Source: JALYNX01 sp963749415 (lineage in GTDB: Bacteria; Actinomycetota; Acidimicrobiia; Spongiisociales; ZC4RG35). Taken from it: 64,000 bases of DNA. Positions 32,945-42,190 of this stretch are shown piece by piece; the first letter of the stretch is position 1, and each line of letters starts with the position of its first letter. Location: assembly GCA_963749415.1 (NCBI GenBank), contig CAVVMG010000001.1, forward strand, positions 2,418,001 to 2,482,000. Reading direction: 5' to 3'. The position numbers and the translations under genes were made by a program. Under the pieces are notes generated by a model. It was not told the DNA's origin. It did no database searches and saw only the letters and a program-made list of their open reading frames with translations.

Positions 32945-34936
32945 TCAGGTATGACGCCTGCCGCGAAGGCTCCTCCGCCAGTTGGCACCTTTCGTTTTCG
33001 GGGAGACCAGCGGCACACCGGCACTCACCTGGCGGCCCCCGTTTTCCTTCTCGGCGGGGGCGGGGGGTGCATGTGCGATGTGGCTCGCTTTGATCCGCTC
33101 CGAGCGATCCAGTTCCAGGGTGCGCAATGCCTTTTCGACGCTCTCCATCTGATCGTCCGAGGTCCCAGGCAGGTGGAAGGCGTCCCGGACGATACGGCCC
33201 GTGTCCGCCCGATAGTCGTGGCCGAAGGACTGGAAGTCACCGGGAACCGTCACCATTGCATTGGCGGCGTCGATGGCGGTTTGACAGAAGGTGACGATGG
33301 GTGTCCACTCGATCGAGTCGGCAACGCCACGAAGCCCATCGGCGCCAATCCAGTCCGGTTTGCGCACCAGCATGTCGGGGCCGAAGACGGCGATCGGGTC
33401 GTTGTCATGGGAGAGGACCACGGCTCGCAACTTCTCACGCTGTTCCTGGGTCAAAGCGGCGTACTCCTCATAATTGTCGAACACGCCCACCGTGCCTTCC
33501 GGGACCGACTCAGACGGCTGGCGGGTCATCCCGGACCGGGACCACTTCGCGAGCCAGGGGAGCCCGAACCAGAGTGCGCGGTCGATGCCGTAATGATCGA
33601 ACCCGGAGATGCCCTGATGCATGACCACATCCGACGAGGACCAGGCCCCGAGACTCTCCCCGAAAACGAGGACCTTGGGCCGCTTCTCCGGTGGTCGCTC
33701 GCGTAGCCGCTCCCTGATTCCCCAGAGCAGGAGGCGGAACTGCGCCCGACCCAGGGCTACCTTCTGCACGGCCAGGAACGACGGTGAGCGGCCGTACTGG
33801 ATGCAGCAGGTGGCTATGTCGCCCCTGGTGAGGAGCTCGGCGGCCTCGATCATCGTGTGATCCACCCAACCGGTTCCGGTCGGTGAGACCAACAGCAGGT
33901 AGGAGCGATCGAAGGCGCCGGTGCGGTCCAACTCGGCAAGCGCCAACTCGGCGCGACCCGTTGAGTACAGCGGCTCCGTGTTGAAACCGATGAACGCCCG
34001 GATCGGTTGGGCCTTGGCCGGCTCCCCCATGACCTCTTCGATCAGATCGGGTGTGAGGACGTCGATGACGTAGCGCCGGCCCTGGAGACCCAATTCCTCG
34101 AAGCTCGAAACGCTTCCCGGGCTCCCCGAGACTTCGGGCGCCGTCGGTGGCGTGGCGTAGCCCGGCTCGACCTTGTCGTTGCTCTTGGTGAGCTTTCCCA
34201 CCCCCGCGTTGTACCCGGCTACGGCGGCACCCGCCCAGATCCCTGCGTTGATCGCTCTCCCCATGACGTTTTTCGACCAACCGGGTCCCAGGTACCGGAT
34301 CCACGCATCCCGGCTGGCGACGAAGCCCTTGGCGAGCCCGGAGCCGACGGCGGTCACCGCGACCGCCGTGCCCACCGCGGCGGGGACGGTGCTTGTCTGC
34401 GGGATCGGCCAGGTGCCGACCTCGGCCTCCCTCGTGGCGAGGCGCCGTTGGGCCCAAAACAGCACGCCGGCGAGTGCCGAGGCGGTGAGGACCACTGGCT
34501 GAAGAGGTGAGTCCGACCCGTATCTCTTCCGCAGTGACGTCCCGACGTCGTAGATCGCACCGCCCAATGCGGCCGCCCTCACGACACGGCCACTGGTCCG
34601 GGCAGTGGTAAGCCACATCGTCTCCCCCTCTTCGGGTGGGAGAGAAGAAAGGGCCACACCGGCGGCGCCCATGACGGCTCGCCCGGCGAGATGGGCAGCA
34701 AGGCCCGCCTCTGTGGGGACTACGGCCGAAAACGGGATGTCGACCAGGCGGGTCACCCCGCGGGCGCCAAGGACGCTCAGCCCGCTGGCGAGACCCTGGT
34801 GCACTGAAGTTCGTGGCATCAGAGAAGGGCCGAACGAGTCGAGGAACACGGAGGTCTCCAGGGGGGAAGCAGGTGAGCCGGTGACCGGGTTCAGCCACCG
34901 GGCTACCGACGCGACGATCTCCCCGAATCCAGGCAT
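32945..34936 (-). CDS. Integral membrane alpha/beta hydrolase (Abhydrolase_9 family)
   Basis: 663 residues. The N-terminal third has about six hydrophobic segments, among them ALGGAIYDVGTSLRKRYG and TVPAAVGTAVAVTAVGSGLA (Abhydrolase_9 N-region). The C-terminal half is an alpha/beta hydrolase with the nucleophile in VLVFGESLGAWSSSDV (GxSxG) and YRADTGRIVRDAFH near the end. IRAFIGFNTEPLYSTGRAEL and LLVSPTGTGWVDHTMIEAAE match the uncharacterised actinobacterial family common in mycobacteria. The target is unknown; lipids or cell-envelope esters are plausible. ATG start. Followed after a few bases by the RibD-like gene, so they may share an operon. Confidence 0.82.
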   Translation of the reverse strand: MPGFGEIVASVARWLNPVTGSPASPLETSVFLDSFGPSLMPRTSVHQGLASGLSVLGARGVTRLVDIPFSAVVPTEAGLAAHLAGRAVMGAAGVALSSLPPEEGETMWLTTARTSGRVVRAAALGGAIYDVGTSLRKRYGSDSPLQPVVLTASALAGVLFWAQRRLATREAEVGTWPIPQTSTVPAAVGTAVAVTAVGSGLAKGFVASRDAWIRYLGPGWSKNVMGRAINAGIWAGAAVAGYNAGVGKLTKSNDKVEPGYATPPTAPEVSGSPGSVSSFEELGLQGRRYVIDVLTPDLIEEVMGEPAKAQPIRAFIGFNTEPLYSTGRAELALAELDRTGAFDRSYLLLVSPTGTGWVDHTMIEAAELLTRGDIATCCIQYGRSPSFLAVQKVALGRAQFRLLLWGIRERLRERPPEKRPKVLVFGESLGAWSSSDVVMHQGISGFDHYGIDRALWFGLPWLAKWSRSGMTRQPSESVPEGTVGVFDNYEEYAALTQEQREKLRAVVLSHDNDPIAVFGPDMLVRKPDWIGADGLRGVADSIEWTPIVTFCQTAIDAANAMVTVPGDFQSFGHDYRADTGRIVRDAFHLPGTSDDQMESVEKALRTLELDRSERIKASHIAHAPPAPAEKENGGRQVSAGVPLVSPKTKGANWRRSLRGRRHT

Positions 34937-34940
34937 CGGT

Positions 34941-35684
34941 TCAGCCTATCCCGTCGTCATCGGCCAGATATCGGAGGAACAACGAGCGCTCCCCGGACAG
35001 GATCCGGTCCAGGTGCATCTCCAATGGGGGGCGGACTCTTGCGCCCTCGACGATCCGCTTCGCACTGCCACCGGCGATGAGTGGGGCCACGGTCAAGTTG
35101 AGATCGTCGATCCGCCTCGCCTCCGCGAGCTGAGAGTTGAACGTCGGACCACCCTCACACAGGATCACCGCGAAATCGGAGAGCCGGTCGAGGACCGCTT
35201 CGGCTCCAAGGTCTTCGAGCACCGCGACTTCCGCCACCTCTGACAATGCCTCACGCCGAGCCTCCGGGGACGCAGCACCGGTCAGGATCAAGGGCTTCTG
35301 GGCGGGATCGGAGAAGAGCCGGGCTTCGGGTTCCAGATCCAGGCGACCGGTGAGCACCGCGACCCTGGGGATATCGGGCAGCCCGAGAGCTCGCCTCCGC
35401 TCGATGCGGTCGGCGCTCAAGCGCGGCGGCCCGTAATTCTCGGCCCGTGCCGTGCCGGCACCGACCAGGATCACGTCGGCGGCGGTTCGGAACGCCCGAA
35501 ACAGCTCCCGGTCGTCGTCGTCTCCGAGATCCGATGACTTCCCGTCGATGGTGGTGGCCCCGTCCAACGACGAAACCATGTTGACGATCACCCACGGTCG
35601 GGTCGATCTGGAGCGGCTCGATTCGAGAACCAGCCCGAGGACGTCGTCTACATCTCCGTTTCGTGGATGAACCCAGCGGAACAT
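34941..35684 (-). CDS. RibD C-terminal domain reductase (pyrimidine reductase/DHFR-like)
   Basis: 247 residues. NMVSSLDGATTIDGKS is the NADPH-binding N-terminus of the RibD reductase domain, DVILVGAGTARAENYGP is the second motif and LCEGGPTFNSQL the third. No deaminase domain is fused, so it is the single-domain form found widely in actinobacteria, which can act in riboflavin synthesis or as a DHFR-like enzyme of unknown substrate. Not next to other rib genes. ATG start four bases downstream of the membrane hydrolase start region, so orientation suggests it lies upstream in the same operon. Confidence 0.83.
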   Translation of the reverse strand: MFRWVHPRNGDVDDVLGLVLESSRSRSTRPWVIVNMVSSLDGATTIDGKSSDLGDDDDRELFRAFRTAADVILVGAGTARAENYGPPRLSADRIERRRALGLPDIPRVAVLTGRLDLEPEARLFSDPAQKPLILTGAASPEARREALSEVAEVAVLEDLGAEAVLDRLSDFAVILCEGGPTFNSQLAEARRIDDLNLTVAPLIAGGSAKRIVEGARVRPPLEMHLDRILSGERSLFLRYLADDDGIG

Positions 35685-35709
35685 CCGAGGAAGGTAGCGA
35701 ACGCCTGCC

Positions 35710-36735
35710 CTAGACCTTCAAACGCTCCCTAAGAGTGGCGACATCTCCCTGCCAGACGTGGTTCCTGAGGATCGGCCGGAACCCGAGGGCGAGGTTGATG
35801 TTCAACATCGGCTCGTTGGAGCCGGCGTTCTCGGTGTCGATCCTCTCCACGAGCGGGTATTGGTCACGGACCTTCTGCAACATCGCAGCTTTCAGCCAGC
35901 GACCGAGCCCCTTTTGGCGGTGATCTGGATGGACAGCGGTGTCGCCCTGCCAGGCCTGCGCCGGATTCAGTTGCTGATAGATGAATTCGGTGAGGCCGAC
36001 GAGGCTGCCGGTGGGCTTGTGACGAGCGACGTAGATGAGGAACACGGTCTCCCTTTTCAGATCGTGCTCCTCCCAGGCGCGCCACATCTCGGGCGTGACT
36101 ACCTCGGGATCACGCTCGTAGTCCTCCATCGGGGCGGTGTTCATGATGTCGTGGAGCTGGCAATAGGGCTCGAGGTCTTCTTCGGGCAGTGGACCGGCGC
36201 GGAAAACGAGCTCGTAGTCATCGGCCCGCTCCGACGCTCGGGTCACCCAATCGGACACGAGATCCCAGTCGACATCGGCGAGAAGCAGCCGGTTGCGCTG
36301 AGCGAGGAAGGCGTCCTTCATCCCACCGCGTTCGGCGATCGCCGAGTATTCGGAGCCCTCGGGAATGGCGACCGCCAAACGTCGGCGATCCTGCTCCTGG
36401 ACCAGGTCGAGCATTGGCCTCGCAACCATCTTGCCCAGGCCGCGACCGCGGGCATCTTTGCGGACGTGGACCCAACCGAAGGCGTTGTCGAGGTTCTGCT
36501 CCAGGTTCATCTCGGCGCCAGAGGCGGCGACGAGGCGGTCGCCGTCCCACGCGACCCAATGTCGCACCAATTGAAAGGCGGAGTAATTCCGCCAATCGAC
36601 CATGCGCTGGCGAACAGGCTTGGGAGGATCGCCGGGGAGCTCCTCGTCGTCGACATCGAGGTAGAACTCATGCATCGCCTCGAGCGTGCTCTCCGGCACA
36701 TCCCGGGTGTCGACCTCTTCCAGACGGACAGCCAT
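35710..36735 (-). CDS. GNAT family N-acetyltransferase with two GNAT domains
   Basis: 341 residues. The first GNAT half has the acetyl-CoA loop VHVRKDARGRGLGKMVARPM (Q/RxxGxG/A form) near 93-112. The second half carries TAVHPDHRQKGLGRWLKAAM near 268-287. EDRL-like linkers separate them, so it is a tandem GNAT. Proteins of this arrangement resemble mycothiol synthase but key residues cannot be checked by eye. The product acetylates an unknown amine or thiol acceptor. ATG start. Followed at about 45 bases by a small membrane ORF on the same strand. Confidence 0.8.
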   Translation of the reverse strand: MAVRLEEVDTRDVPESTLEAMHEFYLDVDDEELPGDPPKPVRQRMVDWRNYSAFQLVRHWVAWDGDRLVAASGAEMNLEQNLDNAFGWVHVRKDARGRGLGKMVARPMLDLVQEQDRRRLAVAIPEGSEYSAIAERGGMKDAFLAQRNRLLLADVDWDLVSDWVTRASERADDYELVFRAGPLPEEDLEPYCQLHDIMNTAPMEDYERDPEVVTPEMWRAWEEHDLKRETVFLIYVARHKPTGSLVGLTEFIYQQLNPAQAWQGDTAVHPDHRQKGLGRWLKAAMLQKVRDQYPLVERIDTENAGSNEPMLNINLALGFRPILRNHVWQGDVATLRERLKV

Positions 36736-36779
36736 AACCCTTCGAGGCTAGGAGTGGGCAGAGAAGGGCTGCCGGTGAT

Positions 36780-36938
36780 TTAGGAGAAGCGGCCCGCCAT
36801 GGTATCGACTGCCTCGGAGGCCACCACGATGGTGTCGATGCTTTGGCAGGCCCAAAACGCCACGAGGAGGATGAAACCGACCACGAGCCCTTTCATGATG
36901 AGGCTCTTGCCAGACGCGTTTTCACCTTGGTAGAGCAC
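36780..36938 (-). CDS. Small single-pass membrane protein (52 aa)
   Basis: 52 codons from GTG with GGGAGG five bases upstream, a strong ribosome site. A short polar head ending GENASGKSLIM leads into one helix (KGLVVGFILLVAFWAC) and a short tail containing SIDTIVVASEAVDTM. The Cys at the end of the helix is the only one. I do not recognise a family, and it is too short for most gene finders. It sits upstream of the GNAT gene on the same strand, so it may share its transcript. Sequence between it and the DUF222 gene (about 80 bases) has no other feature. Confidence 0.55.
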   Translation of the reverse strand: MLYQGENASGKSLIMKGLVVGFILLVAFWACQSIDTIVVASEAVDTMAGRFS

Positions 36939-37016
36939 AGCTCCCTCCCGTGGTGGCACGGTCGGGCAGGCTAAACGACGTTGGGTGAATGACCAGGGTT
37001 TGTTGATTGCGGTGGA

Positions 37017-38072
37017 TCAGAGGTCGGATTCGTGGGGCGGATCGTTGCCCGCGCGAATGAACCGAATCCGTCCCGGACCGAGTCGGTCGTCGATGCGGAA
37101 TCCCCAGCCATGGATCACAACGTGATGGTGAAACCAACAGAGGGTGGTCAGATTCTCCGGATCGGTGGGGCCGCCCTCCGACCAGGGGACCTTGTGGTGG
37201 GCCTCCAGGCGGTACCGGCTCGGACAGCCATCAGCGGTGCAGCCGCCATCCCGATGGAGGACGAAACGTCGGAGACGGTCGGGGATGATGCGAGACCGCC
37301 TCCCCATCGACAGCGGGCGGCCATCGGAGGTCCTGATCACCTCGAGGCTGGCGGCACAGGCGATGCGATCGAGGATCTGAGGGCCGACCGCAGTCCCGGA
37401 TGCGACCTCGGCACCCTCATCGTCCACGAAGACCGTGATCAGCGGAGTGCTCAGTGATGTCGGGCGTCGCTCCTCGCATATCGTGGTGAGGGCCACCGCG
37501 CGGCGATAACCGAGCCCGGGGCGGGTGCCGTCGGGAAGCTCCGGAATGGTGTCAGCCGCCTCGGTGAGAACTTTGTCGACCACCGAGCCCGAATAGCTAT
37601 CGAGGAGAGCCCACATCTTCCAGGATGACTCGTCGAGGTTGGGCTGGATCGCCAGATACTGCGAACGATGAGACTCGCGACCGTTGTCCCACTCGTTGCG
37701 CCGGTGCCGGGCCGCGATCCGATTCAATCCTCGAATGTCGACTCCCGACAAGCGGTCGTCGTGCTCGGCATCGGGGATTCGTGAAAGCGCTTCGGCCCGG
37801 TCGAAGGTGATCTCACCAGACATCACCCTGCGGGCCAACCCGGGCTGATCCTCCAGCCGTTTCGCCGTGGACGCGATTCGTGATGCCGATTCGCCCGAGA
37901 TGTCGAGCCTTCCCGCCAACCACTCCCGCATGGTTCGGCAGCCATCGGCGGTGGGAAGTTGCATGGCATCGGCCGCCAGGAGCAGCAACATCTGCCGCGC
38001 CCGAGCCTGCGCGATGACCCTCTCCTCGGCGAGCAGCCCCTGCTCGACCTGATCTGGTGTCAATCCCCTCAT
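37017..38072 (-). CDS. DUF222/HNH endonuclease domain protein (13E12-repeat type)
   Basis: 351 residues. The N-terminal DUF222 region starts LTPDQVEQGLLAEERVIAQA and the C-terminal HNH domain runs FVLHRDGGCTADGCPSRYRLEAHHKVPWSEGGPTDPENLTTLCWFHHHVVIHG. The LEAHHKVPWSEGG part holds the metal-binding HH and the DPEN/LCWFHHH the rest of the beta-beta-alpha metal site. This matches the 13E12 family, which occurs in many copies in actinobacteria and may be related to mobile introns or prophage; no flanking repeat or insertion target is seen here. ATG start just after an AGGGGA-like site. Function unknown. Confidence 0.85.
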   Translation of the reverse strand: MRGLTPDQVEQGLLAEERVIAQARARQMLLLLAADAMQLPTADGCRTMREWLAGRLDISGESASRIASTAKRLEDQPGLARRVMSGEITFDRAEALSRIPDAEHDDRLSGVDIRGLNRIAARHRRNEWDNGRESHRSQYLAIQPNLDESSWKMWALLDSYSGSVVDKVLTEAADTIPELPDGTRPGLGYRRAVALTTICEERRPTSLSTPLITVFVDDEGAEVASGTAVGPQILDRIACAASLEVIRTSDGRPLSMGRRSRIIPDRLRRFVLHRDGGCTADGCPSRYRLEAHHKVPWSEGGPTDPENLTTLCWFHHHVVIHGWGFRIDDRLGPGRIRFIRAGNDPPHESDL

Positions 38073-38108
38073 ACCCCGAACGGTACGGAGGGGGTGTGAC
38101 AGATTTGG

Positions 38109-38570
38109 TCAGTTGCCCTTGGTTTTCTTCGCCGTTTCGGAGATTTTTTCGACCGCATCGTCGACGGCATCGCCGATGTTGTTGGCCGCGCCCTTCACAC
38201 CGTCGGCAGCCTTTCCGGCCATCTCCTTGGTCTTCGTCCCGGCTTCATCGGCGAGGTCCACGACCTTGTCAGCCGCATTGCCTGCGGCCTCTTTGACAGA
38301 TGCCATGGCCTTCTCAGGGGCGTCAGGGTCGAGGATGCCCGACTCTTTCAGTTTGGGAATGAATTGGTCAGCGACCTCGGCTGCCTTCTCATCCCCGATC
38401 CATGGGCCCATCCGCTCCTCGAAGCGGGCCTTCGCCTCGGCTTCGGTGAGACCTGCGTATTCCGCTCTCTTCGACGCCAGGACCCGCGCTACTGCCGCGA
38501 CTATCCCAGCGATGACAAGGAACTTGAACAAGGCACGGAAGGGGTGGCCCTCTACTTCTTCGTTACTCAT
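38109..38570 (-). CDS. YtxH-like membrane-anchored helical stress protein
   Basis: 153 residues from an ATG with AGGAGG six bases upstream. A short N-terminal membrane helix (LFKFLVIAGIVAAVARVLA) precedes an almost entirely helical, charged body. The last 60 residues repeat an 11-residue pattern of A..KA.D.V...A, as in AAGNAADKVVDLADEAGTK, resembling late-embryogenesis (LEA)/YtxH desiccation-type proteins. Expected to lie along the membrane or in the cytosol and protect proteins or lipids under stress; this is inference from composition. Divergent from the frameshifted secreted protein gene, with about 105 bases between them. Confidence 0.65.
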   Translation of the reverse strand: MSNEEVEGHPFRALFKFLVIAGIVAAVARVLASKRAEYAGLTEAEAKARFEERMGPWIGDEKAAEVADQFIPKLKESGILDPDAPEKAMASVKEAAGNAADKVVDLADEAGTKTKEMAGKAADGVKGAANNIGDAVDDAVEKISETAKKTKGN

Positions 38571-38675
38571 GGTGCACCTCCTACCCAAACCATACAGCGG
38601 CGACAATTCGAGTTTTCGCGGGCAGGTGTCGGGGACCTTCACGGAGGTTGGGTGTTGGCGTAAGTTCAACAGTCA

Positions 38676-40078
38676 ATGATCAGGTGGCTGATCGCCGGAG
38701 CTCTGGTAGCGGGCCTGGCGATCGGTGTCTGGGCGCTATGGCCGGAGGACGAGCCGCCACCCTCCACGACGACGATCGCCGCCATCGATACGTCGACGAG
38801 CTCATCGACGGCAACTACCTCCACCGAGTCCTCGAGCACGACACTCGCCCCTCAGGTGGTCACCACCATCGAGGAGGCGGAAGCGATCCTCGCCGAGCTC
38901 TGGTTCGGGTGGTTCGAGGGGATCTACAACCAGGACGAGGCTCGGATCCGTGAAGTTGTGGGGAGCCAGGCAATGTTGGACAACGCCTTAGCCGCAGTTG
39001 CGGTTGTCCTGTACTTCACCGACGCCGACCCCAGACGACGAGTCGAGTCTCGATGAGACCGAGATTCTTCTGGCTACTGATGGACTGTCTTGTCATCGTG
39101 GAGTCGCACCCGGACGCACCGACTTGTCGAGGCTAACCGAAGCCCGGGACGGCAGTTGATGTACTTCGGTGGTCTGATGACCTTGGGTGTTCGTGGGCTC
39201 GTGGGTTCACAGGGCGACCTATGGGAGGCGGATTGCGACGCACAGTTGGAGCCTTTGTCTAGACTTCTCGTGTCTGGATTGGCCCTTCCGAGCGGCGCCG
39301 AAGACTTCTCGGCATGCTGGGTTGCAGTGGAGAGCGACCCTCTACTGGGCTCGCGATCGAACTGTCACCCGCTGTCGGATCGCCGGGGGTGACATCGTCG
39401 ACTACGCCAGCGACGACTCGGTGCCTTCGGTGCTCTACCCGAGCGCCGGCGTCGATCTCACCGGCGACTGCTGGTATTACACCTCGACCGAATCCCAATG
39501 GGTATCCCTCGCCTATTACCTGAACGGCGATGCGGATCTCGGCTGGCTACCCGACCCGAACAACCCGCTGGCGGTCATCTACGCCACGGGCCGAATCCCG
39601 CGATGTACCTCCGAGCCAGGTGTCACGGTCGACCCAACCGCCGTCGTTTGGGCCTACGTCACCCAATACGTTCACCCCCCACCCGCCCCGGACGTGAATC
39701 CCGAACAGGGCAACGGAGTGACCGGATTGGAGACTTATGTCGGAGTGCCGATCCCGGGGGACCATGCCACCCAACTCTCGGCCGGTGGGCTCACCCTCGA
39801 CGTCGAGATCGAGGTCGAGCGGGGTGATCGTCGACTGGGGCGATGGCAGATCGGACAACTTCCCGGCGTCGCCGGCTGCGATGTCCGGGTATCCCTCGGG
39901 GTTGGCCGTCCATGTCTACGAGACCAAGGACGCCGCCGGATATGACCTCACCGTGTCCTACGACTGGACTGCACGCTGGCGGGTGGTGGGTGATCCCTGG
40001 GAGTTCCTGGCGGTTCCCAATACCACGACCTCGGTCGGATATCCGGTCAACGAGATCGTCTCCGTGATCACCGATTAG
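38676..40078 (+). pseudogene. Secreted protein gene with Ser/Thr-rich linker, broken by several +1 frame changes
   Basis: The first frame gives an N-terminal signal anchor (MIRWLIAGALVAGLAIG), a Ser/Thr-rich linker (STSSSTATTSTESSSTT) and EAEAILAELWFGWFEGIYN, then stops. Four later frames carry on with natural-looking protein: DESSLDETEILLATD; DCLVIVESHPDA; QGDLWEADCDAQLEPL; GDIVDYASDDSVPSVLYP through TSEPGVTVDPTAVVWAYV; and finally VIVDWGDGRSDNFPASPAAM to VGYPVNEIVSVITD. The frames shift 0 to 1 to 2 to 0 to 1 to 2, always by +1, so about five single-base insertions would restore one protein of about 465 residues. VDWGDG is a PKD-like motif of actinobacterial surface proteins. No function can be assigned. 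Followed by a strong stem-loop. Confidence 0.55.
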
Positions 40079-40090
40079 CCGGAAACGAAA

Positions 40091-40117
40091 GAGGGGCCAC
40101 CTGAAAGGTGGCCCCTC
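40091..40117. terminator. Bidirectional intrinsic terminator between convergent genes
   Basis: GAGGGGCCACCT-GAA-AGGTGGCCCCTC: perfect 12-bp stem, 3-base loop. On the minus strand it is followed by TTTCGTTT, so it most clearly ends the methyltransferase transcript. On the plus strand it also follows the secreted protein gene, so both convergent transcripts can use it. Confidence 0.85.
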
Positions 40118-40198
40118 TCATGATGGAGGAGGAGGAATCTCAGACTGGTTGTCGCGAGACCCTTCTCAATAATCGGCACCGGTCATGCAGAACTGAAG

Positions 40199-41020
40199 TC
40201 ATCCCACCTTGGTTGCCGCGACCATCCACATGGCGGGCAGGCGCCTCGTCTCCTCTGGCAGCCGCCAGTAGCCATCCTCGCTCAGGACCATCTGCTCGAT
40301 CCCCTGCCAGGCGCAGAAGTCGTATTCCTCGATGGCGTCGATGCGAAAGCCCACGTCGAGCAGGGCGGTCAGGGTCTCACCGATGCCGTGGTTCCACGCG
40401 TAGTTCAGAGGGCTGGTCACCACGCCTTCACCGGCGTAGGTCCCCTCTTCGATCTCGGCATCTGGCTCCTCGGTCTCGAAGTAGGGATAGATCACGGAGA
40501 GCTTCTCGGTGTCGTCCCAATCGAGCGACCACAGCATCGGGTGCCCTTCGAGCATGTGAAATCTGCCACCCGGGCTCAGGAACGAGGCCACCACCTCTGC
40601 CCATCCCCGAATGTCAGGGATCCAACAGATCGCGCCGGCACCCGTGTAGACGATGTCGAACTTCTCCGGGACGACCGTCGGCGAGTCGTAGAGCTCAGAG
40701 ACGAAGAAGCGGGCGGGTGTGCCGGAATCGGCACTCAAGCGTCGAGCAGCATCGATCGACTTCTCGGACAAGTCGATGCCGGTGACCTCCGCGCCCAGCC
40801 GGGCGAGGGAGATCGTGTCCGTGCCGATGTGGCACTGCAGATGGATCAACTTCTTGCCAGTCAGGTCGCCGAGCCGATCCCGATCCAGGGATACGACATC
40901 GCTGATGTGGTCGGGGTCGGCCAGAAAGCGATCGATGCCATATTCGGCCGAGGCGTAATGGATGTCGACCCGAGCATCCCAATTGGCCCTATTGGCGATT
41001 CGGTACTCATCGAGGGGCAT
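40199..41020 (-). CDS. SAM-dependent methyltransferase, class I
   Basis: 273 residues. The AdoMet motif I region is KLIHLQCHIGTDTISLARLGAEVTGIDLS, with the acidic Asp ending strand 2. LYDSPTVVPEKFDIVYTGAGAICWI is motif II/III, and RFHMLEGHPMLWSLDWDD the substrate region. The pattern is of a small-molecule methyltransferase of unknown substrate. ATG start. Divergent from the NAD-dependent reductase with 48 bases between the starts, so the two promoters are shared or overlap. Transcript ends at the 27-base terminator hairpin. Confidence 0.83.
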   Translation of the reverse strand: MPLDEYRIANRANWDARVDIHYASAEYGIDRFLADPDHISDVVSLDRDRLGDLTGKKLIHLQCHIGTDTISLARLGAEVTGIDLSEKSIDAARRLSADSGTPARFFVSELYDSPTVVPEKFDIVYTGAGAICWIPDIRGWAEVVASFLSPGGRFHMLEGHPMLWSLDWDDTEKLSVIYPYFETEEPDAEIEEGTYAGEGVVTSPLNYAWNHGIGETLTALLDVGFRIDAIEEYDFCAWQGIEQMVLSEDGYWRLPEETRRLPAMWMVAATKVG

Positions 41021-41068
41021 CGGCGAAGTATCGCTCCCCAGGCAGGTCGTAGGCTCGCGATTCCCTAT

Positions 41069-42112
41069 ATGCCGATCTCATCCGTCCCGATCTGTGTCAC
41101 CGGTGCCACCGGATTCGTGGCCGGGGAGATCGTCGCCCAACTGCTGGCCGCCGGCTACGCGGTGGTGGGCACCACGAGGGATCCGGCACGCGCCTGGCGC
41201 GAGGGCCACGTCACCGGGTTGCCTGGTGCCAGCGACCGGCTCGAGCTGGTCGCGGCCGACCTCATGCGCCCAGGAGCCTTCGACGACGTCGTGGCCGGTT
41301 CGGAATATGTAATCCACACCGCATCTCCGTATCAGACGGACGTCGCCGATCCCCAGCGCGACCTCATCGACCCCGCTGTGCAGGGAACGCTCTCGGTGCT
41401 GGAGGCGGCTGCCAAGTCAGGCAGCGTCAAGCGGGTGGTGTTGACCTCGTCCTTCGCCGCGATCACCGATGAGCCCGATGGAAGCCTGCTCGACGAGAGC
41501 GTCTGGAACACCAAGTCGACGCTGAAGCGAAACCCGTACTACCTCTCCAAGGCCCAGGCGGAGCGGGCGGCGTGGCAGTTCATGGAGGAGAAAGAGCCGG
41601 GGTTCGACCTGGTGGTGATCAACCCCCCATTCATCCTCGGCCCTTCCTTGATCCCACAGCTGAACACCAGCGCCCGCGTGATCGTGGGGTTGACCAACGG
41701 GGTGTGGCCCGGGGTAGTCGACATCCAATGGCTAGTCGCCGATGTTCGGGATGTGGCCAGAGCACATGTCCTCGCCATCGAGACCCCGGCTGCTTGGGGT
41801 CGCTATCTCACCGGGGCCGAAGTGCGCAGTATGCGCCAGGTGATCGAGGTGCTCGAGACGAACGGATGGGGCGAGAAGTACCGACTGCCGTCGTTCCCGC
41901 TGGACAACGGATTCGGAACCTTCATTGTGAAGCTGTTCTCCAGACTCCAGAAGCCGGGGGCGGGTTCATATGTAAGGACCCACGTCGGTGGCGAGTTCAG
42001 AATCGACAACTCCAAGGTGCGCCGGGAGCTTGGAATCGAATTTCGCGATCCCGATCAGACCATCCTCGACACCATGTTGGACCTGGAGAAGTGGGGCCAT
42101 CTCGGGAGGTAG
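41069..42112 (+). CDS. NAD(P)-dependent epimerase/dehydratase, dihydroflavonol-reductase-like
   Basis: 347 residues of an extended SDR. The nucleotide site is ICVTGATGFVAGEIVAQLLA, the downstream Asp in AADLMRP and the active-site YYLSKAQAERAAW (YxxxK) are typical. YVIHTASPYQTDV and VVINPPFILGPSLIPQLN match the dihydroflavonol/cinnamoyl-CoA reductase branch, which reduces aldehydes or ketones. ATG start after a ribosome site that is not strong; the longer upstream frame overlaps the methyltransferase antisense and is unlikely. The substrate is unknown. Confidence 0.83.
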   Translation: MPISSVPICVTGATGFVAGEIVAQLLAAGYAVVGTTRDPARAWREGHVTGLPGASDRLELVAADLMRPGAFDDVVAGSEYVIHTASPYQTDVADPQRDLIDPAVQGTLSVLEAAAKSGSVKRVVLTSSFAAITDEPDGSLLDESVWNTKSTLKRNPYYLSKAQAERAAWQFMEEKEPGFDLVVINPPFILGPSLIPQLNTSARVIVGLTNGVWPGVVDIQWLVADVRDVARAHVLAIETPAAWGRYLTGAEVRSMRQVIEVLETNGWGEKYRLPSFPLDNGFGTFIVKLFSRLQKPGAGSYVRTHVGGEFRIDNSKVRRELGIEFRDPDQTILDTMLDLEKWGHLGR

Positions 42113-42190
42113 GCGGCTAGGCCTGTATGCGGTCGCGGTGATCCGGGTAGGTTCCCGCACCCCTCGAACGAGGAAGGCGCTGCCTCCCCG

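Noticed and set aside
37017..38072. Mobile intron or insertion element around the DUF222/HNH gene
   Set aside because: No direct repeats, inverted ends or split host gene were seen; 13E12-type genes often stand alone.
39090..39392. A separate gene inside the broken secreted-protein region
   Set aside because: Its frame is one of a series of +1 shifted pieces of a larger gene, and it has no ribosome site or start signal.
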